From contig SLDV01000116.1 in NCBI GenBank assembly GCA_007125165.1, forward strand, positions 1 to 61,004: 61,004 nt of DNA. Reading direction: 5' to 3'. Position 1 is the first letter of the stretch; each line of letters opens with the position of its first letter. The DNA comes from Geobacteraceae bacterium. GTDB taxonomy: Bacteria > Desulfobacterota > Desulfuromonadia > Desulfuromonadales > Geopsychrobacteraceae. Of this stretch, positions 47,829 to 56,840 are shown one piece after another. The notes under the pieces were generated by a model. It was not told the DNA's origin and made no database searches. It worked only from the letters and a program-made list of their open reading frames with translations. The position numbers were made by a program, and so were the translations under genes.

Positions 47829-47925
47829 AAAACGAATTATATCCTGACGGACAAGAAACGCGCTGAGACCTTGGCGACATTTTTACCAGAAGTGATAATT
47901 TAAAACCTGGAACCTATATTTTCCC

Positions 47926-47953
47926 TTGACTTACCGAACATCAGCATTATATA
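47926..47953 (+). promoter_or_regulatory. Candidate promoter of the CoA-transferase gene
   Basis: TTGACT (47926-47931), 16-base spacer, TATATA (47948-47953). It would give a leader of about 180 bases before the start at 48139. Confidence 0.45.
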
Positions 47954-47971
47954 AGAAACGCTGTTATTTTC

Positions 47972-48024
47972 GAGCCGGACAATAGATTCACAACGAGCAC
48001 CTCTGTAGTCGGCTCAATTTTTTT
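47972..48024 (+). promoter_or_regulatory. Terminator-like structure in the CoA-transferase leader
   Basis: GAGCCGGAC (47972-47980) pairs with AGTCGGCTC (48007-48015), with one bulge, enclosing a 26-base loop, and is followed by AATTTTTTTG. Downstream the leader has CTGTT-TT-AACAG and GGTGC-CTTTT-GCACC hairpins before the AGGAGG. The arrangement resembles an attenuator or an unlisted regulatory RNA; it could also be a plain terminator of bamD read-through. The 310-base gap 47829-48138 holds no other gene. Confidence 0.4.
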
Positions 48025-48138
48025 GTTTTCATTTTAAATCAATAAGTTAAAACTTGCCTGACTGAACATAGCACTGTTTTAACAGCGCTTTAACGGGTGC
48101 CTTTTGCACCATTGATTCCAGCTACAGGAGGAGAGAGA

Positions 48139-49725
48139 ATGTCCGAATTCGGAACCTTACAGGATCGTGTACGCCGCAAATCCTTGCTCAACAAGGCCAT
48201 GTCCCCGGAAGACTGCATTCAGTTTTTCAAGCCGGGACAAAACCTCATGTGGTCCGGCTTCACCCCGGCGGGCTACCCCAAGGCGGTGCCCATTGCATTA
48301 GCAGACCATGTAGAAGCCAACAACCTGCAGGGCAAGTGGAAGTTCAATCTGTTTATCGGCGCATCTGTTGGCGCTGAAACCGAAGACCGCTGGGCAACCC
48401 TTGACATGATTGACCGTCGCTGGCCCTATCAGACCGGCAAAAACATAGCCAAAGGGATCAACGAAGGGCGTATCCGCATGGGTGACAAGCACCTTGGACA
48501 CTTTGCCCAGGATGCCGGCTATGGCTTTTACACCAAAAATGGTCGCTATGATATCGGTATTGTTGAAGTTTCTGCCATCGCAGAAGATTGCGGCCTGGCT
48601 CTGACCAGCTCTTGTGGTATTGTCGCCGAAGCCCTTCACCTCTGCGACAAAATCATCATCGAGGTCAACACCGGGCAGCCCTCTTTTGAAGGGATGCACG
48701 ACATTCATATGCAGCAGAAGCCACCGAATCGGGCACCCTTCCTGATCACGGAAGCTCATACCCGCATCGGCACGCACTATGTTCCTTGTGATCCCGACAA
48801 GATCATTGCCGTAGTAGAGTCCAAACATCGCGACAAAGGCCGTGCCTTTGCCGACATGGATGACACTTCTGAAGCGATTGCTTCTCACATCATGGAATTC
48901 TTTGCCCATGAAATCAAAATGGGGCGCCTGCCTGAAAACCTGCTTCCATTGCAATCAGGCGTCGGCTCTATCGCCAACGCTGTTGTCGGTGGGCTGGCCA
49001 AAGGGCCCTTTTCCAACCTGTCGGTTTACACTGAGGTTCTACAGGATACGATGCTCGACTTCTTCGACGGCGGCAACCTCAAATACGCCTCTGCCTGCTC
49101 CCTGTCGCTGTCAGAAACCCCCGGGTTTCCACGCTTTTTCGACAACTGGGAAAAATACTTCGACAAGATTGTCCTGCGCCCCCTGTCGATCTCCAATTCT
49201 CCTGAGCCGATCCGTCGTCTTGGCGTTATCGCCATGAACACACCGGTTGAAATTGACATGTACGCCCATGCCAATTCAACCCTGGTCGGCGGTACCCGCA
49301 TGATTAACGGTCTCGGCGGTTCAGGTGACTACCTGCGCAATGGCTACCTGAAAATAATGCATACTCCGTCTATCCGCCCGAGCAAAACTGACCCCCTGGG
49401 TATTACCTGCGTCGTTCCGAAAGCTCCGCATATCGACCACACCGAACACGACCTCGACGTGGTCGTTACTGAGCAGGGCCTGGCCGATCTGCGTGGCGTA
49501 GCCCCGAAAGAGCGCGCCAAACTCATCATTGAAAAATGTGCTCACCCTGAGTACAAGGCAATTCTTCATGACTACCTGGAAATGGCCACGAAAGAGTGCC
49601 TGGCCAAGGGTGTTGGTCACCAGCCACAACTGTTTGACCGGGCCTTTAAAATGCAACAGAACCTGGCCGTTAACGGCACCATGCGCATCAAGAACTGGGA
49701 TATAAAGATCGACCTGTGTGAATAA
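48139..49725 (+). CDS. Acetyl-CoA hydrolase/transferase family (succinyl-CoA:acetate CoA-transferase)
   Basis: 528 residues. Full N- and C-terminal CoA-transferase domains: GQNLMWSGFTPAGYPKAVP, FNLFIGASVGAETEDRW, GMHDIHMQQKPPNRAPFLI, GLGGSGDYLRNGYLKIMHTP and DVVVTEQGLADLRGVAP. In acetate-oxidising Desulfuromonadales this enzyme couples acetate activation to succinyl-CoA conversion in the TCA cycle. ATG 48139 follows AGGAGG; an upstream in-frame ATG at 48097 is rejected. It has its own long leader and a strong terminator, so it is a single-gene unit. Confidence 0.9.
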   Translation: MSEFGTLQDRVRRKSLLNKAMSPEDCIQFFKPGQNLMWSGFTPAGYPKAVPIALADHVEANNLQGKWKFNLFIGASVGAETEDRWATLDMIDRRWPYQTGKNIAKGINEGRIRMGDKHLGHFAQDAGYGFYTKNGRYDIGIVEVSAIAEDCGLALTSSCGIVAEALHLCDKIIIEVNTGQPSFEGMHDIHMQQKPPNRAPFLITEAHTRIGTHYVPCDPDKIIAVVESKHRDKGRAFADMDDTSEAIASHIMEFFAHEIKMGRLPENLLPLQSGVGSIANAVVGGLAKGPFSNLSVYTEVLQDTMLDFFDGGNLKYASACSLSLSETPGFPRFFDNWEKYFDKIVLRPLSISNSPEPIRRLGVIAMNTPVEIDMYAHANSTLVGGTRMINGLGGSGDYLRNGYLKIMHTPSIRPSKTDPLGITCVVPKAPHIDHTEHDLDVVVTEQGLADLRGVAPKERAKLIIEKCAHPEYKAILHDYLEMATKECLAKGVGHQPQLFDRAFKMQQNLAVNGTMRIKNWDIKIDLCE

Positions 49726-49758
49726 TCAACATACTTAAGTTGCTCAAGTCACACTAAA

Positions 49759-49794
49759 ATCGCCCCATCGGTAGCGCCGATGGGGCGATTTTTT
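49759..49794. terminator. Bidirectional intrinsic terminator
   Basis: ATCGCCCCATCG and CGATGGGGCGAT form a perfect 12-bp stem with a 7-base loop, followed by TTTTTT on the plus strand. It lies between the convergent CoA-transferase and dynamin-like genes and can serve the plus strand best. Confidence 0.85.
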
Positions 49795-49837
49795 ATATCA
49801 GGGGGGTAAGGTCAGACATAACTCAGTCAAAACTCAG

Positions 49838-51613
49838 TCAATTGTGCTCTTCTTCCTGCCAGCATTCCCGAGCAAGGGTCTGTAGTTCGGCAATAGTAGC
49901 ATCCAGCAGCTTAATCTGTTCTTCAAGTTGTTGTTGCTGACTCGACTTCTTCTGCAGGGCGACATCCATCGCTGCTTTGGTTGCATCTATGACTTTATCC
50001 AACTGGGCGTCAAGCTGCAAACCGAAGCGGCGAAAACTCTCATCCAGGCCCCGCCTGAGCGCCCAGTTTATCTGCTCGGTATTTTCGTTGATCAGTTTGT
50101 TAGTCTCCTCACGCAAACGCTGAACTGTGCGTCTATGTCTGAATTTTTTAGTCATCAACTTGCGGGACAGTTTCTGGCCCAGGGGGTCCAGGTCTGAGAT
50201 AAAAAGCTCCTGACTCCAGCCCGGAGAATCAAAGTGTGCATAGATTCTCTCAACCAGAGGGGCATGATAGGGGATGCTAAACAGATCTGCCGCAGTCTTT
50301 CTGACCCGCTCAATGAGCTTGTCGCAGCGTTTTTGATGCAACGCAAGAATATCTACAGCCTGCTGCCTGATGGTATCGTCGACCCGGCGCATGGCCGGAG
50401 CAAAAAATACCGGCAGTTCAGTAGATACAATTGAACGGATCTGCCTTTCCAATTCCTCGGTATCTGCTACCGATTGAATCTGCCCCTCCACCCGTGGCAG
50501 TATTTTTTGCTTTGCTGCTGTTCGAACCGATTCAACCTGTTGGGCAAGAGATGCCAGAACACGCTTCAAATCGCCGCCGAGGATATCTGTTGCCGCCTGT
50601 TTTTCCCGCTCAATCTCCGGCAGAATTTCCAGGAATTGGGCAATTCTCTCTTTTAAATCAACTTCAGGCAAACGTAACGCCTCAAGGGACAACTGCAGGT
50701 GCATGATCCGGGTATTGAGTTGATCTTTTACTCGTCGCCGTAACGATAATTCGAGGGTCTGCTGTTTTTCCCGCGCGAAAAAATCGATCAGGTTTTGTTC
50801 TACCTGGTGCATGCCGCTGTGCTTCCACTTCTCGCTATCTTCTTTCAACCGCGCTATCAGACCGTTTTTGGCTGAAACCGGTAGCACCTGGGGAGTACCA
50901 TCACAGACAGGCTTCAATTGTTCGGCAAGAAAAGTCAGTGACGCAACCTTTTCTGCTTCATCAAGATAGTCGACTTTATTCAACAGAAAAAAGGTGCGCG
51001 GCAACAATTCACTGATCTCACGCAGGTATCTTATTTCAGCTTCGGTAATAGGGGGGTCCGGCGATACCAGAAAAACAGCCGCGTCGCAATGGGGAAGAAT
51101 TTGATATGCAACCTCGGTATTGTGAAGATAGGTCGATCCGACTCCCGGCGTATCAACCAGCACGACCCCCTGTTCAAGAATGGCTGCAGGGTGCCCTATT
51201 TCAACCCGTTCAACCTGGCGATGGTTATCCGGATTGCCCGCTTCGGTAACATAAGCGTGAAGAAAGTCGGCCAGGCTTTCGTCCTGGTCCCTGTCAAACG
51301 TGAACGGATCCTGTTCATTAGCGAAATATACCGTGGCAGTCAGAATATCTGCCGAGCGGATAAAGGTCGGGATCGCCGTTACCGGCAGGATATCTGTCGG
51401 CAGCAGATTCTCTCCGAGCAGAGCATTCAGAAAGGTGCTTTTTCCCCTTTTAAACTGCCCGAGGACCGCAAGATGGAAAGCGCCTTCCTGTTGTCGTGCC
51501 TGCAATTCAAGCAGTGTACTATCCCCTGCCGGCCATTGAGAATCGACAGCAGACAATGCCTTTAAAGCCTGATCAATAATAGCGTCCAGAGAAGTATTTC
51601 CGTCTGATTTCAT
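49838..51613 (-). CDS. Dynamin-like GTPase
   Basis: 591 residues. N-terminal dynamin GTPase: P-loop GQFKRGKST (52-60), switch threonine region LPVTAIPTF, G3 DTPGVGST near 158, G4 LLNKVDYLD near 215. From about 290 a long helical stalk with coiled-coil character, a short more hydrophobic stretch is lacking in this copy's middle, and a glutamine-rich coiled coil near the C-terminus (KKSSQQQQLEEQIKLLDATI). Bacterial dynamin-like proteins remodel or protect membranes. It stands alone, without the partner gene often seen in tandem pairs. Function inferred. Confidence 0.85.
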   Translation of the reverse strand: MKSDGNTSLDAIIDQALKALSAVDSQWPAGDSTLLELQARQQEGAFHLAVLGQFKRGKSTFLNALLGENLLPTDILPVTAIPTFIRSADILTATVYFANEQDPFTFDRDQDESLADFLHAYVTEAGNPDNHRQVERVEIGHPAAILEQGVVLVDTPGVGSTYLHNTEVAYQILPHCDAAVFLVSPDPPITEAEIRYLREISELLPRTFFLLNKVDYLDEAEKVASLTFLAEQLKPVCDGTPQVLPVSAKNGLIARLKEDSEKWKHSGMHQVEQNLIDFFAREKQQTLELSLRRRVKDQLNTRIMHLQLSLEALRLPEVDLKERIAQFLEILPEIEREKQAATDILGGDLKRVLASLAQQVESVRTAAKQKILPRVEGQIQSVADTEELERQIRSIVSTELPVFFAPAMRRVDDTIRQQAVDILALHQKRCDKLIERVRKTAADLFSIPYHAPLVERIYAHFDSPGWSQELFISDLDPLGQKLSRKLMTKKFRHRRTVQRLREETNKLINENTEQINWALRRGLDESFRRFGLQLDAQLDKVIDATKAAMDVALQKKSSQQQQLEEQIKLLDATIAELQTLARECWQEEEHN

Positions 51614-51695
51614 TACAAAGAACTCTTTTATGATAGGTTCATATATATTCAGATGCGTACTGGAAACAACATAAACATAAAATTTACTGGTGCTT

Positions 51696-51709
51696 TGCCG
51701 TCGACGGCA
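51696..51709. promoter_or_regulatory. Perfect 14-bp palindrome upstream of the dynamin-like gene
   Basis: TGCCGTCGACGGCA is fully self-complementary and lies 83 bases upstream of the dynamin-like start in the gap 51614-51849. It is a possible operator; chance occurrence cannot be excluded. Confidence 0.25.
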
Positions 51710-51754
51710 GTTCCAGTTTTAATGAATTTAGCACATAAGATCGGGGAGCAAAAG

Positions 51755-51859
51755 ATGAATGCCGCGGATCAGGACGATAATCATCATCTTCGCCATTCTT
51801 TTTTTAGAACGGGGGGAATTTATGTCAAGCAGGAAAATCTGAACCAGATTCAGCCCTGA
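51755..51859 (+). CDS. Possible 34-residue small protein
   Basis: ATG 51755 has GGGGAG 7 bases upstream and opens a 34-codon frame ending at 51859, overlapping the 3' end of the convergent Smr gene by 10 bases. The product is polar with a His-rich start (DDNHHLRHSFF) and no recognised motif. It may be a gene remnant or noise. Confidence 0.2.
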   Translation: MNAADQDDNHHLRHSFFRTGGIYVKQENLNQIQP

Positions 51860-52533
51860 CGCTGTCGCAGAAACATCACAATAGCACCATCACCGCCATA
51901 TTGACGCGGCGCCCTCCCCCACTCAGAAACCTGATCACGCCCCTGGTCGTGCAGAAATTCCTCAACCTCGTGACGCAAAACACCTTTTCCTTCTGCCGAA
52001 TGCAAACCTTTGCCGGTAATCACCAACAGCACTGACCATCCGTGATAGCGTGCGTTAGTAATAAAGGCAGTCAGCCTGGCGGCGACCTCCTGACGCTTTA
52101 CGCCATGCAAATCAAGGGTTGCCTGCGGAACCAGTGTTCCTCTGTTAAGTTGTTTCATCCGCCGTGGCAGGTGTTGACTCGCTGGTTCTTCCTGCTCTTC
52201 TGCATCAAAGGAATCATCAAATTTCACCTCGAGCTGTAACATCGCCGCCAGAAAAGTCTCTTCTTCTGTAATCTGCTCAGACGATTCATTCTCCAGCGTT
52301 CCAGCATCCGAACCCCTATCAGTACCCGGTTCATCCTTATGGAGCGGACGTACTCCGTGACTGGCCATGTGGGCACCGAAATCGATCTCCTCCGGGGTCA
52401 ACTCATTCTTGGACACAACACTTTCCGGAGCAGACGACGTTTCAGGTGATTCTGCACAAACAGCAAACCCCTTCAGGGTTCTGAAGGGGTTATGGAGGTT
52501 TTTTTTGCAATCTGTTTTTTTCTTCTTCGACAT
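51850..52533 (-). CDS. Smr-domain protein
   Basis: 227 residues. The C-terminal half is an Smr (small MutS-related) domain: the LDLHG motif in ATLDLHGVKRQEVAARL, then VLLVITGKGLHSAEGKGVLR with the GKG loop. The N-terminal half is acidic and poorly ordered, with a basic start (SKKKKTDCKKN). Stand-alone Smr proteins have nicking or RNase activity in several bacteria and some act at collided ribosomes. The target here is unknown. 14 bases downstream of the TPR gene. Confidence 0.88.
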   Translation of the reverse strand: MSKKKKTDCKKNLHNPFRTLKGFAVCAESPETSSAPESVVSKNELTPEEIDFGAHMASHGVRPLHKDEPGTDRGSDAGTLENESSEQITEEETFLAAMLQLEVKFDDSFDAEEQEEPASQHLPRRMKQLNRGTLVPQATLDLHGVKRQEVAARLTAFITNARYHGWSVLLVITGKGLHSAEGKGVLRHEVEEFLHDQGRDQVSEWGRAPRQYGGDGAIVMFLRQRQG

Positions 52534-52547
52534 ACCAGGCTACCTGA

Positions 52548-53273
52548 CTACCTGAGAACCTGCTTGCGGCGACCGGTCAGAGCTTTGGTCTGTTTCTTGA
52601 TAATAGCACCCTGTTTTTCCAGATGGAATTGATACCATGCATCCCCGAACCCCTTCATCTTCATTTTCTTGCCGGCTTCAAGCAGGGCAATGTTTTCACT
52701 GAGGCGCTCATCATCGCCGGTTTTTTTCAGGCCTTTTTTAAGAATATCGATCGCTTTGCTTCGCTCACCAATCCGCTCCAGACAATAGGCATACAAAGCG
52801 TAAACCATCGGCTCTTTTTTGTTGCCGGTCATGTTTTTTTCAAAAGTAGCACGCATTTTACTGTGCTTGTTTTTTTTCATGTAGGAAATGCCGAGCATTG
52901 ACATGCTGACCCAGTTGCGGACAAAACCTTTTTCCAGGTAAGGCAGCGCCTCGGTGAACTCCCGCCTGAGATAATGAATACTGCCGATCTGGGAAAAAAT
53001 CTGCGGCTTGACATAAAACTGCCAGGCTCCGAGCTTTAATCCATCCTTTAAGGTTTTAATCGCCCGATCTCCGCGATTGGCCAGCACGTCCCGCTGTGCT
53101 GATTGCATGAGATTGCCTACTTTCTTCATGACGATACGGGTAATCAGAACAAAAGATGCCAGAAAAACCACCATTGAAACGGCCATTGCTATCCAGGTAT
53201 TGTCCGTTACAAAACGCAGCATCAAGGCGGTGGTAAAAATTGATGCGGTCATTGAAATCAACATATTAAGCAT
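52548..53273 (-). CDS. Membrane-anchored TPR-like protein, unknown function
   Basis: 241 residues. Two N-terminal membrane segments (ISMTASIFTTALMLRFV; MAVSMVVFLASFVLITRIV) followed by a basic cytoplasmic helical region with TPR-like units: SIHYLRREFTEALPYLEKGF, YALYAYCLERIGERSKAIDI, LKKGLKKTGDDERLSENIAL. The C-terminus is strongly basic. I do not recognise a named family. It is co-oriented with and close to the Smr gene, so the two may be co-expressed. Confidence 0.75.
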   Translation of the reverse strand: MLNMLISMTASIFTTALMLRFVTDNTWIAMAVSMVVFLASFVLITRIVMKKVGNLMQSAQRDVLANRGDRAIKTLKDGLKLGAWQFYVKPQIFSQIGSIHYLRREFTEALPYLEKGFVRNWVSMSMLGISYMKKNKHSKMRATFEKNMTGNKKEPMVYALYAYCLERIGERSKAIDILKKGLKKTGDDERLSENIALLEAGKKMKMKGFGDAWYQFHLEKQGAIIKKQTKALTGRRKQVLR

Positions 53274-53415
53274 GGCCTGAAAATCCTTTAAACATAGGTT
53301 TGGATCATAAAGTAAAACGGCATAGCAGCAGAAAAAACAGCGAAGCCCTTATAGCAATCCGGTTGGTAAAAGTCAAAATAAAGGGTCACTTTGAGCGAAC
53401 CCGGCATGAGACAAG

Positions 53416-55035
53416 CTATCCCTGATGGCCGGCAGGCACAAGTAATGTAAGCTCCTGGCCAGGGCGCAGAATGTGCTCACGAGACAAATCGTTCCACTGG
53501 CGAATCTGATCAATATTAACGGCAAACCTGCGCCCGATTCCCCACAGTGTATCGCCGGGTTCAACCTTGTAAACCATTCTGCTTGTCGGCTGCGGTGTGG
53601 TATTTGCCTGGGCTGTCACCCGACTCGAAGGCTGGGAAACCAGCAGCACCTGCCCCGGGCGCAGCAGGTTGCTCCAGCCGAGACTGTTCCAGACCCGCAA
53701 CTGCTTTTCCGTGACCTCGAAACGCCTTGCAATAGACCAGATACTGTCACCAGACTGCACCGTATAACTGCGTCGACGGCTACGAACATAACTGTCGGCC
53801 AGCGATTCCACCGGACGCTGAGTGAACCCTTCACGCAGTGGCAAAATAAGGTCTCTGCCGATCCGAAGTGTCCGTGGATTACTGATATTATTCAGGGCAA
53901 TAATGTCATCAACCTGAATCTGATAGCGCTGCGCCAATAGTAGGAGAGTATCTCCCAGTTGAATTTGATGACGATGGTAGCGGATACGTTCATCTACCGG
54001 CAACTCTGCGTAAAGTCGATTAAACCTCTCTGCCGTTCCCACCGGAATACGCACCTGATAGTTGTTCACTCCCGGCGGTGTTGACCAGCGTTTCAGAGCG
54101 GGGTTGAGATCTTTGATCTTCTGATAGCCGGCCCCGCTAAGTTCAGCAATAATTTCCAGATCGGTCTGGGTTTCTACAACCACCACCTCATAATCGATAG
54201 GGTCGGCCAGGTTCAGATCGGCAAACCCGTAGCTTTCGGGGTCGCTGATCAAATGAAGGGCGGCAAGCAACTTCGGAACATATTCTACCGTTTCAGTTCT
54301 CAACACATTGCCATTGGCAAGGTCCCAGAAATCGCGGCTGCCGCTGGCACGTATAGCCTGAGAAACACGCCCCGGGCCGGCGTTGTAAGCGGCCACGGCC
54401 AGGTACCAGTCACCGTCAAACCGGTTATAGAGATCCCTCAGAAAACGAGCGGCAGCCCGGGTCGAGCGCTCTAGATCGAGGCGGTCGTCCTGCCACCAGT
54501 CGTTGTTGAGTCCGTACATGTGACCAGTGCTTTCAATAAACTGCCAGGGCCCGGCAGCATGTGCCCAACTGTAGGCACGAACGTTGAAACCCGACTCAAT
54601 CATCGCCAGATAAGCGAGATCCAGAGGCAGCCCTTCACTGGCAAAAACCAACTGCATTTTAGGAATATAACGTCCTGAGCGTTGCAGCCAGGTAACCATC
54701 CCTTGTTTGTGGCGTCCCTGGTAGCGGTCAAGGAAATCCATCACTCGCGGATGATCGCTCAAAGGAAAATCGCCTGAATAAGGGAGCAAAGGCTGCTGTT
54801 GCAGAAAGCTGCCGACCGACTCGGGCAAACCGTTGGACAAGTCCTTTACGGCAAGAACCGAATTTACCAGAAAGGGATCAGCCTCGGGAGGTTGAATAAC
54901 GGGCTCTGCGGCAACCTTCGGCACTCTGTCCATTGTTGCAACAGTGGTATCATCTGTTGCAACGACAGGAGAGCCGAACTGACAACTGCTGAGCACAGGA
55001 ACCAGTAAAAATAGCAATAAAAAGAATTTTAGCAT
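53416..55035 (-). CDS. mltD: Membrane-bound lytic murein transglycosylase D with LysM repeats
   Basis: 539 residues. Lipoprotein signal LLLFLLVPVLSSC, then an SLT transglycosylase domain with the catalytic glutamate in LAYLAMIESGFNVRAYS and AAGPWQFIESTG, AAYNAGPGRVSQAI. Three LysM domains follow: HQIQLGDTLLLLAQRYQI, YTVQSGDSIWSIARRFEV and YKVEPGDTLWGIGRRFAV. It cleaves peptidoglycan. ATG 55035 is chosen because it places the signal peptide at the N-terminus; the in-frame start at 55116 would add 27 residues overlapping hflX. Confidence 0.93.
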   Translation of the reverse strand: MLKFFLLLFLLVPVLSSCQFGSPVVATDDTTVATMDRVPKVAAEPVIQPPEADPFLVNSVLAVKDLSNGLPESVGSFLQQQPLLPYSGDFPLSDHPRVMDFLDRYQGRHKQGMVTWLQRSGRYIPKMQLVFASEGLPLDLAYLAMIESGFNVRAYSWAHAAGPWQFIESTGHMYGLNNDWWQDDRLDLERSTRAAARFLRDLYNRFDGDWYLAVAAYNAGPGRVSQAIRASGSRDFWDLANGNVLRTETVEYVPKLLAALHLISDPESYGFADLNLADPIDYEVVVVETQTDLEIIAELSGAGYQKIKDLNPALKRWSTPPGVNNYQVRIPVGTAERFNRLYAELPVDERIRYHRHQIQLGDTLLLLAQRYQIQVDDIIALNNISNPRTLRIGRDLILPLREGFTQRPVESLADSYVRSRRRSYTVQSGDSIWSIARRFEVTEKQLRVWNSLGWSNLLRPGQVLLVSQPSSRVTAQANTTPQPTSRMVYKVEPGDTLWGIGRRFAVNIDQIRQWNDLSREHILRPGQELTLLVPAGHQG

Positions 55036-55112
55036 CGAATCTAAATATCCTATGGCGAAATGATTCGGCAAAAACAACAATTTCTTCCTTGTCGTAACAT
55101 CAAAAGGGCAAC

Positions 55113-56777
55113 TCACTGACCGTACTGGTCTATAGATGAGCCGGTGGTGTTCTCTTCAGGCCAGAAGCGGCGCTGCATCTCGTCCAGCAGAGGGCCAAAG
55201 CTGGCACGATCAAGGGCACAGATTGGGATGGCGTGAAAACGACGACACAAGTGAGGAAGCTCCTCGATCGACACCTGATCCGTTTTGTTGAATACCAGCA
55301 ATCGCTTGCTGCCGCCAAGTTTAAGATCATCCAGGGTCTTTTCGACCGCCCTGATCTGCTGCTCATAGCCCGGATTGGACAAATCAACCAGGTGCAGCAG
55401 CAGATCGGCATCTTCAAGCTCTTCCAAAGTTGCTCTGAAGGCGCCCATAAGGCTCTCGGGCAGGTCGCGAATAAACCCGACGGTGTCGGTAATAATCACT
55501 TCCCGATCCAGAGGAAAACGCAAACGTCTGGTTGCCGTGTCCAACGTTGCAAACAATAGATTCTCGGTAAAAACATCACTTTGTGTCAATGCATTTAATA
55601 AAGTTGATTTGCCGGCATTGGTATAACCGACAATAGAGACTATCGGCAGACCGGCGCGAATCCGTTTCTGCCGGCGCTGCACCCGCCCCCGTCCAAGTCC
55701 GTCAAGCTGCTTTTCCAGGCGCCGGATGCGATCGCGGATACGGCGTCGATCAATCTCCAGTTTCGTCTCTCCCGGACCGCGGCCACCGATACCTCCCATC
55801 AAACGCGACATGGCCGTTCCTTTTCCGGTCAGCCGCGGCAGGATGTACTTGAGCTGAGCCAATTCGACCTGGACCTTGCCGTCACGGGACTGGGCACGGC
55901 GAGCAAAGATATCGAGGATCAACTGGGTGCGATCAATAACCTTCATCTCGGTAATCTCCGAGATGGAACGAATCTGATTCGGACTCAAATTCTGATCGAA
56001 AACCAGCAGGGTCGCACGCTGCTGCAGTGCGCGAATAAAGATTTCACGCAACTTTCCTGACCCGACCAGATAGCGTGGATTCAACTGCCGCGGACGTTGT
56101 ATAACCCGATCAATTACCGCCAAATTCGCCGTTCGCGCCAACTCTTCAAGCTCCGCCATGGAGGCTTCGACCACCTCGCGGCCCGCCTGGGCAACGGAAA
56201 TCAGCAGAGCGCGCTCGCGCCCGTCGCTTAAATCGATGGTTTCAGCCGCCAGCCCTTCCATCTCCTGATCGAGGGCCTGAATAAATGCGGCAAAGTCCAG
56301 CCTGAGTCGGTAAAAATCATTCAGAGTGACGGTTTCAATCTGGGCCTTGTCCTGAGTAGGAAGCAGGTGTGCGTAGACAAGAGCCCCGGGCAGACCATCA
56401 TCACGTACGCCGATAGCAGCGATCAGATCGAGGCGCAACAGCTCAAGGTCGGCAATGTCGTCCTGATTGAGGGGTTCCTGCTTGAGGTGGGTATGGACAC
56501 ATCGCAGGCCACGCAAGCCACTGCGTCCGAGACCGAAGCGTGACAGGTCAGGGATAACAATTTCCCGATCATCGCCGACAATAACATGGTGGATGACACC
56601 GGCTCGGTCGATGATCAGGCCGATCTGCCGTTCAATATCACGGGAGAGTTCGGTGAGATAACGAGCCAGATCGGCACCAATCAACTCGTTGGCGGGGGCT
56701 TTGCGTCGATAGATACGTTCTAACGCCCTGATCTGTCCGGCTTTGAGGCCAGTGATTTTACCCTCAATCATGGGCAT
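55113..56777 (-). CDS. hflX: GTPase HflX
   Basis: 554 residues, longer than most HflX (about 430) because of an N-terminal domain of roughly 180 residues (LIGADLARYLTELSRDIERQ; VHTHLKQEPLNQDDIADLEL) seen in part of the family. The HflX domain (NPRYLVGSGKLREI; GGIGGRGPGETKLEIDRRRI) and GTPase domain (VGYTNAGKSTLLNALT; DTVGFIRDLP; FNKTDQV) follow. It splits stalled 70S ribosomes. ATG 56771 is an alternative start. Confidence 0.94.
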   Translation of the reverse strand: MPMIEGKITGLKAGQIRALERIYRRKAPANELIGADLARYLTELSRDIERQIGLIIDRAGVIHHVIVGDDREIVIPDLSRFGLGRSGLRGLRCVHTHLKQEPLNQDDIADLELLRLDLIAAIGVRDDGLPGALVYAHLLPTQDKAQIETVTLNDFYRLRLDFAAFIQALDQEMEGLAAETIDLSDGRERALLISVAQAGREVVEASMAELEELARTANLAVIDRVIQRPRQLNPRYLVGSGKLREIFIRALQQRATLLVFDQNLSPNQIRSISEITEMKVIDRTQLILDIFARRAQSRDGKVQVELAQLKYILPRLTGKGTAMSRLMGGIGGRGPGETKLEIDRRRIRDRIRRLEKQLDGLGRGRVQRRQKRIRAGLPIVSIVGYTNAGKSTLLNALTQSDVFTENLLFATLDTATRRLRFPLDREVIITDTVGFIRDLPESLMGAFRATLEELEDADLLLHLVDLSNPGYEQQIRAVEKTLDDLKLGGSKRLLVFNKTDQVSIEELPHLCRRFHAIPICALDRASFGPLLDEMQRRFWPEENTTGSSIDQYGQ

Positions 56778-56791
56778 CCGCCGAAACGACC

Positions 56792-56813
56792 AAAGGCCCC
56801 GATCGGGGCCTTT
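56792..56813 (-). terminator. Hairpin between fabI and hflX
   Basis: AAAGGCCCC-GATC-GGGGCCTTT is a perfect 9-bp stem, 27 bases after the fabI stop. The following T run is short (TTT within the stem), so termination may be partial. Confidence 0.6.
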
Positions 56814-56840
56814 GCAACAGGATCAGAGCAGCAGCCAAAC

